The notes beneath the pieces are model-generated. The model searched no databases. It saw only the letters and a program-made list of their open reading frames with translations, and had not been told where the DNA came from. Below, in pieces: positions 6,030-10,848 of a stretch of 10,848 nucleotides of DNA (position 1 is its first letter; each line of letters begins with the position of its first letter). A program made the position numbers and the translations under genes. Origin of the DNA: Acidiphilium sp. CAG:727 (lineage in GTDB: Bacteria; Bacillota; Clostridia; Christensenellales; Borkfalkiaceae); NCBI GenBank assembly GCA_000437515.1, contig FR898402.1:1-10848 (forward strand), written 5' to 3'.

Positions 6030-7760
6030 ATGTTAGTCAGAGAATTACTCGGCGTAAGATATAAAGAAACACCTAAAGACTGCCAGATTGCGAGCCACGC
6101 GCTTATGATGAAGGGCGGTTATATGAAATACGTCGCGAACGGAATATATTCGCTGTTTGCGCCTACGAAAAGAATAACGAAAAAAATAGAGGCTATAATC
6201 AGAGAAGAAATGGACAAGATCGGCGGACAGGAAGTATTGTTCCCCGTCGTCATGCCCGCTTCTTTATGGGAAGAATCCGGCAGATATACGAGTATAGGCA
6301 GCGAAATGGCAAGGTTTACCGACAGAAGCGGAAATAAACTCGTACTCGGTATGACGCACGAAGAAGCCGCAGTACAACTTGCCCGCGACACCGCGCAGTC
6401 TTATACGGATTTTCCGTTTATGATATATCAGATTCAGACAAAATTCAGAGATGAACCGAGAGCGAGGGGCGGACTTATAAGGGTAAGAGAGTTTACCATG
6501 AAAGACGCTTATTCGTTCCATACCTCGCAGGATGATCTGGAAAATTATTACGAACGTTGTTTAGAGGCGTATAATCGGATTTTTCGCCGTTGCGGCGCCA
6601 AAAATTTTATCGCCGTCAAAAGCGACAGCGGTATGATGGGCGGAAACGTTTCGCATGAATTCATGCTCCTGACGGATATAGGAGAAGATACGCTTGCGAT
6701 TTGTTCGAACGAAAGTTGCGATTACAAGGCAAACGTAGAAGTCGCGGAGTGTATTACGCATAATATCGACAGCGAACTCAAAACTCTGGAAAAGGTATAT
6801 ACTCCCAACGTAAAGACGATAGAAGGGCTTACGCGTAAACTCGGCGTCGAACAGACTAAAATGTGCAAAGCGGTCGTATATCAGATTAACGATAACGACG
6901 AATACGTCGTTGTATTTATCAGAGGCGACCTGGAAGTAAACGAAACAAAACTCCGGAACTATCTGAAAAAAGAAGTTCATCCGGCGGTCGGTATATCCGA
7001 AGACAGCGACATTGTCGCCGGGTTTATAGGCCCCGTCGGATTCAAAGGTAAGGCTAAAGTCGTGTACGACAAGTCGCTTTTGAATATAGACGACTTCGTT
7101 TGCGGGGCAAACGAAGCAGATTACCACTATACGGGTATGAATATCGAAAGGGACGTCGGTAAAGTCGAATACGCCGAAGTTGCCAAAGCGTATAACGGCG
7201 GAGTTTGTCCGTGTTGCGGCAAGCCGACTATTACGCTTAAAAAAGGCGTCGAAATCGGAAATATTTTCCAACTCGGTCAAAAATATACCAAGTCGATGAA
7301 TATGACTTATATCGATAAAGACGGCGAAAGGAAATTCCCGATAATGGGTTGCTACGGCATAGGCGTAGGCAGACTCGCCGCGACTATATGCGAGGAACAG
7401 CACGATAAATTCGGTCCGATATGGCCGATGAGTATTGCCCCGTGGCAAGTCGAAATTTGTTGTCTGCAATCCGACGATGCGGAAGTCAAGCGCGTTGCCG
7501 ATAAACTTTACGACGATTTACAAAAAAGCGGCGTAGAGGTATTATACGACGACAGGGCGGTAAGACCCGGTTTTATGTTTGCCGACGCAGACTTGTTCGG
7601 AATTCCGTTAAGGGCGGTAGTGAGCAGGAAAAATTTCGACAACGCCGTGATCGAAATTTCTTACAGGGATAAATCTTTCAAAGGCGAAATACCGATTGAC
7701 GACGCGGCGGTTTATCTTAAAAAAGAAGTCGATAAACTTCTTGACGCTTACAGAATTTAA
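6030..7760 (+). CDS. proS: Prolyl-tRNA synthetase, bacterial type with editing insert
   Basis: This class II aminoacyl-tRNA synthetase charges tRNA-Pro with proline in the cytoplasm. The 576-residue length matches the bacterial form. Class II motif 1 is around 65-90, motif 2 is TKFRDEPRARGGLIRVREF (137-155), and motif 3 is GCYGIGVGRLA (440-450). Between motifs 2 and 3 lies the INS domain (about 225-400), which in this family hydrolyses mischarged Ala-tRNA-Pro; it contains the conserved lysine region CKAVVYQ (279-285, Lys280). The C-terminal anticodon-binding domain follows (about 470-570, ending in DDRAVRPGFMFADADLFG and beyond). Cysteine pairs flank the insert (CSNESC at 225-230, CPCC at 393-396) and could form a zinc site. 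It is the first gene of an operon with a membrane protein, mnmE and a LysR regulator. The unusual ribosome-site spacing is described separately. Confidence 0.97.
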   Translation: MLVRELLGVRYKETPKDCQIASHALMMKGGYMKYVANGIYSLFAPTKRITKKIEAIIREEMDKIGGQEVLFPVVMPASLWEESGRYTSIGSEMARFTDRSGNKLVLGMTHEEAAVQLARDTAQSYTDFPFMIYQIQTKFRDEPRARGGLIRVREFTMKDAYSFHTSQDDLENYYERCLEAYNRIFRRCGAKNFIAVKSDSGMMGGNVSHEFMLLTDIGEDTLAICSNESCDYKANVEVAECITHNIDSELKTLEKVYTPNVKTIEGLTRKLGVEQTKMCKAVVYQINDNDEYVVVFIRGDLEVNETKLRNYLKKEVHPAVGISEDSDIVAGFIGPVGFKGKAKVVYDKSLLNIDDFVCGANEADYHYTGMNIERDVGKVEYAEVAKAYNGGVCPCCGKPTITLKKGVEIGNIFQLGQKYTKSMNMTYIDKDGERKFPIMGCYGIGVGRLAATICEEQHDKFGPIWPMSIAPWQVEICCLQSDDAEVKRVADKLYDDLQKSGVEVLYDDRAVRPGFMFADADLFGIPLRAVVSRKNFDNAVIEISYRDKSFKGEIPIDDAAVYLKKEVDKLLDAYRI

Positions 7761-7778
7761 CTTGTTCGGAGAGTTGAT

Positions 7779-8585
7779 ATGTTGTACGATTATCTTTATA
7801 CGCTGTACGGTATAAGCAGCAACATGTACGATTCCGGTTACGCATTGAATCAAACCGGATATAAGGTTATGTTGTTTTCGATTATCGGAAGGCAGATTTT
7901 ATTCTTTCTGGCGTTTTTTATATTACGTGGAATCGCATTGTATAAAATGGCTGAAAACAGAGGGATTAAAAATGCGTATTTTGCTTTTATTCCGTTTTTG
8001 AGTTATATGCTCATGGGCAAACTTCAGGCAAAAGGGAAATACGTTTCGGGAACGAAAAATTTCTATATCGTTGCGATGATTTGTTGCGCGGTTTATCTTG
8101 CGCTTGCGCTCGTTACGGATATATGCTTTGCGGTAAAGCCGTTAAAAGCGCTGTTTTCGGAAGGCAGATCTCTTAACGCCGACGATTTTGCAAGAAACTC
8201 TTTCCTGCTTAACGCAATCGACACGATAGGTTACCTTGTAATGACCGCCTACGCTATATTTTCATTGTTTACGTATTCGAATTTATTCCGCGCTTACGCG
8301 CCTGAAAAGGTTATGAAGTACAACCTCTTTTCGCTTCTCGGATACGTGTTGTTAGGTAGTTTTTTCGTTCCCGCTCTGATTTTATTTATAAACAGAAACG
8401 CCGCTTACGTCGATTACGACGATTACGTAAACGGGATGAGGAGAAAATACTATACGGCTTCTTACGCAAACGAAAAACCGCAATCTCATAAGGGAAATAA
8501 ACAGGCGGACGATCCGTTCGCGGAATTTTCTTCGGACAATGTCGAAGATGATCCGTTTAAGGATTTCGACAACGGCAAAAAGTAA
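7779..8585 (+). CDS. Five-segment membrane protein, unknown function
   Basis: I do not recognise the function of this 268-residue protein. It has about five membrane segments: near 30-55, 66-82, 94-117, 142-166 and 181-205. A charged, probably cytoplasmic tail (206-268) follows. The tail ends in two consecutive 13-residue units, ADDPFAEFSSDNV (243-255) and EDDPFKDFDNGKK (256-268), sharing the pattern (A/E)DDPF(A/K)(E/D)F. It has no signal peptide cleavage pattern and no obvious catalytic motif. The ribosome site CGGAGAG (7767-7773) is five bases before the ATG, and the gene begins 18 bases after proS and ends six bases before mnmE, so it is cotranscribed with them. The acidic aromatic tail looks like a short linear docking element, but that is inference. 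Confidence 0.8.
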   Translation: MLYDYLYTLYGISSNMYDSGYALNQTGYKVMLFSIIGRQILFFLAFFILRGIALYKMAENRGIKNAYFAFIPFLSYMLMGKLQAKGKYVSGTKNFYIVAMICCAVYLALALVTDICFAVKPLKALFSEGRSLNADDFARNSFLLNAIDTIGYLVMTAYAIFSLFTYSNLFRAYAPEKVMKYNLFSLLGYVLLGSFFVPALILFINRNAAYVDYDDYVNGMRRKYYTASYANEKPQSHKGNKQADDPFAEFSSDNVEDDPFKDFDNGKK

Positions 8586-8591
8586 TTTACG

Positions 8592-9953
8592 ATGGGAAAT
8601 AATATCAGCGCAATATCGACCGCGCCCGGTGTCGGCGGAGTCGCCATAATAAGAATAAGCGGTAAAAATCCGCTCGGTATAGCCGAAAAAATGTTTACTC
8701 CGCTCGGGAAAATTGCCGTAAAAGATTTTGAGCCGTATAGAATGTACGTCGGCAATATCGAGGGCGACGGATTTTACGATTTCGGTATGTGCGTATACTT
8801 TAAGGCGCCTAAAAGTTATACCGGCGAAGACATGGTCGAATTTCATTGCCACGGCGGCGTGTCGATCACTCGCGGAATATTAAAAAAAACGTTTGAACTC
8901 GGAGCCGAGCCGGCGACTAAGGGCGAGTTTACCCGCAGGGCGTTCGTAAACGGAAAGATGAGCCTTGCTTCCGCCGAGGGACTTATAGATATGATAAACG
9001 GCGAAAGCGTCGGCGCGGCAAAAGCGGGGTATTACCTTTACAGAGAAAATTTAACCCGCAAAATCAAAGATATGCAGGCAAAATTAACTTACGCGCTTGC
9101 GTATATCGACGCGGGAATAGATTATCCCGAAGAGGGCGTTACCGAAGACAATTACGACGAGATTCTTAATACGCTGAAAAACGTTAAAGACGAAGTTTCG
9201 GTTCTTATCGATAAATACGGAACCGGCAGAAAAATAAAAAACGGCGTTAAAGTCGCTATAGTCGGAAGACCTAACGTCGGTAAGAGTTCTATACTCAACA
9301 GACTGCTCGATTACGACAAAGCGATAGTTTCTCCTATTGCGGGTACGACTCGCGACGCGGTAGAGGGCGACCTGGATATAAACGGCGTAAGATTTTGTTT
9401 TACCGATACCGCCGGGATAAGGCGATCCGACCCCGCCGGTATAAGGCGATCCGACGATACGATCGAAAGCGTGGGCATAGACAGAGCGAAACGATTTTTA
9501 CGCGAGGCAGACATTTGTCTGGTCGTATTCGACGGGGCTTCCGGTTTAGCGGCAGACGACGAAGAAATACTGAAAGAAATCGGTGATAAACCGCGCGTTA
9601 CAGTCGCAAATAAGGCGGATATAGCAATAAACGCGGACTTGCCGTCAGACCTGACGGTGTCGGCGGAAACGGGTGAGAATATAGAAAAGATAAAGGAAAG
9701 ACTTTACGAAAAGGCGTTTGAAAGCGGCGTTGACTCCGACGTCGACTATCTTACCGAAGAAAGGCATTTGTACGCTTTACAATCTGCGAAAAAATCTCTC
9801 GAAGACGCCGTTGCGGGGTTTGAAGCAAACACTGCGGATTTGTCGACGATAGATATTAAAAACGCGTGGGACGCGCTCGGCGAAATAAGCGGAGAAACCG
9901 CAAGCGAAAAAATAATCGACGAGATTTTCAGTAAATTTTGCGTTGGAAAATAA
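8592..9953 (+). CDS. mnmE: tRNA modification GTPase MnmE (TrmE)
   Basis: MnmE works with MnmG to place the cmnm5 group on the wobble uridine of certain tRNAs, using GTP, a folate-borne one-carbon unit and FAD. This copy has 453 residues. The N-terminal folate-binding domain begins AISTAPGVGGVAIIRISG (7-24) and includes KGEFTRRAFVNGKMSL (110-125). The G domain has G1 GRPNVGKS (225-232), G2 TTRD (252-255), G3 DTAG (272-275), G4 NKAD (340-343) and G5 SAE (357-359). The C-terminal helical domain ends in the signature FCVGK, with the catalytic Cys450. An eight-residue in-frame duplication follows G3 (see the repeat entry), yet the putative catalytic glutamate Glu292 is kept. The ATG at 8592 has no clear Shine-Dalgarno sequence and lies six bases after the preceding stop, so translational coupling is likely. 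It is not in the usual rnpA-yidC-mnmE-mnmG neighbourhood. Confidence 0.95.
   Translation: MGNNISAISTAPGVGGVAIIRISGKNPLGIAEKMFTPLGKIAVKDFEPYRMYVGNIEGDGFYDFGMCVYFKAPKSYTGEDMVEFHCHGGVSITRGILKKTFELGAEPATKGEFTRRAFVNGKMSLASAEGLIDMINGESVGAAKAGYYLYRENLTRKIKDMQAKLTYALAYIDAGIDYPEEGVTEDNYDEILNTLKNVKDEVSVLIDKYGTGRKIKNGVKVAIVGRPNVGKSSILNRLLDYDKAIVSPIAGTTRDAVEGDLDINGVRFCFTDTAGIRRSDPAGIRRSDDTIESVGIDRAKRFLREADICLVVFDGASGLAADDEEILKEIGDKPRVTVANKADIAINADLPSDLTVSAETGENIEKIKERLYEKAFESGVDSDVDYLTEERHLYALQSAKKSLEDAVAGFEANTADLSTIDIKNAWDALGEISGETASEKIIDEIFSKFCVGK
9405..9452 (+). repeat. mnmE: In-frame 24-bp tandem duplication in mnmE switch II
   Basis: Two adjacent 24-base units, 9405-9428 and 9429-9452, match at 21 of 24 positions and encode DTAGIRRS and DPAGIRRS. 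Removing one unit restores the standard nine-residue distance from the last G of DTAG to the catalytic Glu292, as in E. coli MnmE (Gly273 to Glu282). The copies differ at three bases, which argues against a plain assembly artefact. Confidence 0.95.
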
Positions 9954-9968
9954 CAGGAGGTATCGATT

Positions 9969-10848
9969 ATGGTCGATCTCGATTTGTATAGGGTATTTTA
10001 CACGGTTGCCAAATGCGGCAGCCTGACGAAAGCGGCGGAAGAATTATATATTTCTCAGCCTGCAGTTTCGCAGGCTATCAAGCAGTTGGAATCTCAACTC
10101 GGCGGAAAGTTGTTTAACCGGGTCAGCCGCGGCATGGAATTGACCGAAACCGGCGGGAAGCAGATGTTCGACATAGTCGAACAGGCTCTGAAAATGCTTG
10201 ATTCGGCGGAAGACAGATTCAGAGAACGCAGGAATATCGCGACCGGACAGATACGAATTGCCGCCGCAGATACTATAGTTACGCATTTCTTAATGCGTTA
10301 TATAAAAAAATATCATGAAATTTATCCCAACGTAAATATTATTTTCAAAAACAGTACTACCAAAGAAGCGCTCGACATGATTAAATCCAACAAAGCCGAT
10401 ATCGGAATGGTCAACCTTCCTATATACGATAAAGACGTAATCATGACGGGTCAGACAGGTATTATAGAAGATATTTTCGTTGCTTCGGATAAATATAAAG
10501 AATTATTCGATAAGAATCTTTCGTTAAGAGATTTACCGGATTATCCCGTTCTGATGCTTGACGGAACGACTTCTACGACTAAAGAAATAAACGATTTTTT
10601 CGACTCCATGAGTATAAAAATCGTTCCGGAATTCGAGGCGGGCAGTATCGAATTATTGATAGAGATGGCTAAAAACGGTCTGGGAATCGCTTGCGTTCCG
10701 CGTCGTTACGTATTGGACGAATTGGCGAAGAAAGAGTTGCGCGAAGTGAAAGTTACTCCGTCTCTTCCTCTTCGCGCAACCGGCGTTATAATCAGGGGCG
10801 AAATCGAAGAGCATTCTTTTGCCGTAAAAGAATTTATTAAGGTTCTCG
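9969..10848 (+). CDS. LysR-type transcriptional regulator (runs off right edge)
   Basis: The reading frame opens at the ATG at 9969, preceded by a strong AGGAGGT (9955-9961), and is still open at the window end after 293 full codons, so the last few residues and the stop lie outside. The N-terminal winged helix-turn-helix is clear: SLTKAAEELYISQPAVSQ (residues 18-35), then AIKQLESQLGGKLFNR and a wing ending ELTETGG. A linker helix (about 64-90) and a two-lobed LysR substrate-binding domain (from GQIRIAADT, about 95 onward) follow. The length matches the usual 290-300 residues. It starts 15 bases after mnmE with no terminator between, so it is probably cotranscribed with it. LysR proteins usually control a divergent gene or their own promoter; here no divergent target is visible, so its regulon and inducer are unknown. 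It could act on genes beyond the right edge. Confidence 0.93.
   Translation, partial: MVDLDLYRVFYTVAKCGSLTKAAEELYISQPAVSQAIKQLESQLGGKLFNRVSRGMELTETGGKQMFDIVEQALKMLDSAEDRFRERRNIATGQIRIAAADTIVTHFLMRYIKKYHEIYPNVNIIFKNSTTKEALDMIKSNKADIGMVNLPIYDKDVIMTGQTGIIEDIFVASDKYKELFDKNLSLRDLPDYPVLMLDGTTSTTKEINDFFDSMSIKIVPEFEAGSIELLIEMAKNGLGIACVPRRYVLDELAKKELREVKVTPSLPLRATGVIIRGEIEEHSFAVKEFIKVL

Noticed and set aside
6561..7469. A 302-codon open frame on the minus strand inside proS
   Set aside because: It lies wholly antisense to a certain proS gene, has a composition like shadow frames elsewhere in the window, and shows no recognisable domain or ribosome site. The strong codon bias of this genome leaves antisense frames open.
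9969..10848. Frameshifted or truncated LysR gene
   Set aside because: The frame is open for 293 codons to the window end, with all expected domains. The missing stop is due to the window edge, not to decay.
1..10848. CRISPR array, insertion sequence, integrase, tRNA or rRNA gene, toxin-antitoxin or phage-defence genes
   Set aside because: I found no spaced direct repeats, no transposase or integrase motifs, no rRNA- or tRNA-like sequence that I could recognise, and no defence-type domains. Every stretch over 300 bases is accounted for by a gene.

Overview
The window is a gene-dense stretch of bacterial chromosome. It carries eight protein genes, no RNA genes, no CRISPR array and no insertion sequence. 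The organism is most likely an uncultured member of the Bacillota, class Clostridia. The grounds are strong AGGAGG-type ribosome binding sites, sigma-A-like TTGACA/TATAAT promoters with 17-bp spacers, moderate G+C with many CG-containing codons, a ProRS carrying the inserted editing domain, and a small HMA protein of a type I associate with gut Clostridia. The species call is inference; the standard genetic code fits every gene.

Region 1 (1-3366, plus strand) is the downstream end of an operon whose promoter lies before the window. It encodes an ABC ATPase of the LolD/MacB type, a two-module FtsX-family permease with about eight membrane segments, and an 84-residue HMA-fold protein with a CxxC metal site. 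Both junctions are TAATG stop/start overlaps, so the three are probably translated in a coupled way. A strong hairpin terminator follows, and it can also serve the convergent gene.

Region 2 (3375-4859, minus strand) is a single DUF1846/UPF0371 gene with its own promoter. The promoter spacer contains a sequence resembling a CcpA/LacI-family operator. It diverges from region 3 (5019-5917, plus strand), a monocistronic alpha/beta-hydrolase of the acetyl-esterase kind with a clear promoter and terminator.

Region 3 is followed by an apparent operon (5961 to beyond the window end, plus strand): proS (prolyl-tRNA synthetase), a five-segment membrane protein of unknown function with a repeated DDPF tail, mnmE (tRNA wobble-uridine modification GTPase), and a LysR-type regulator that runs off the right edge. 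Gaps between these genes are 6 to 18 bases, with no terminator between them. Two members serve tRNA function (charging and modification); the role of the other two in the unit is not evident.

The most unusual feature is in mnmE. An in-frame 24-bp tandem duplication places eight extra residues, including a second G3-like motif (DPAG), between the genuine DTAG motif and the catalytic glutamate of switch II. Other points of interest are the HMA protein translationally coupled to an FtsX exporter, dyads in the proS promoter, and the 13-residue tail repeat of the membrane protein. I saw no clear evidence of a wholly new system.
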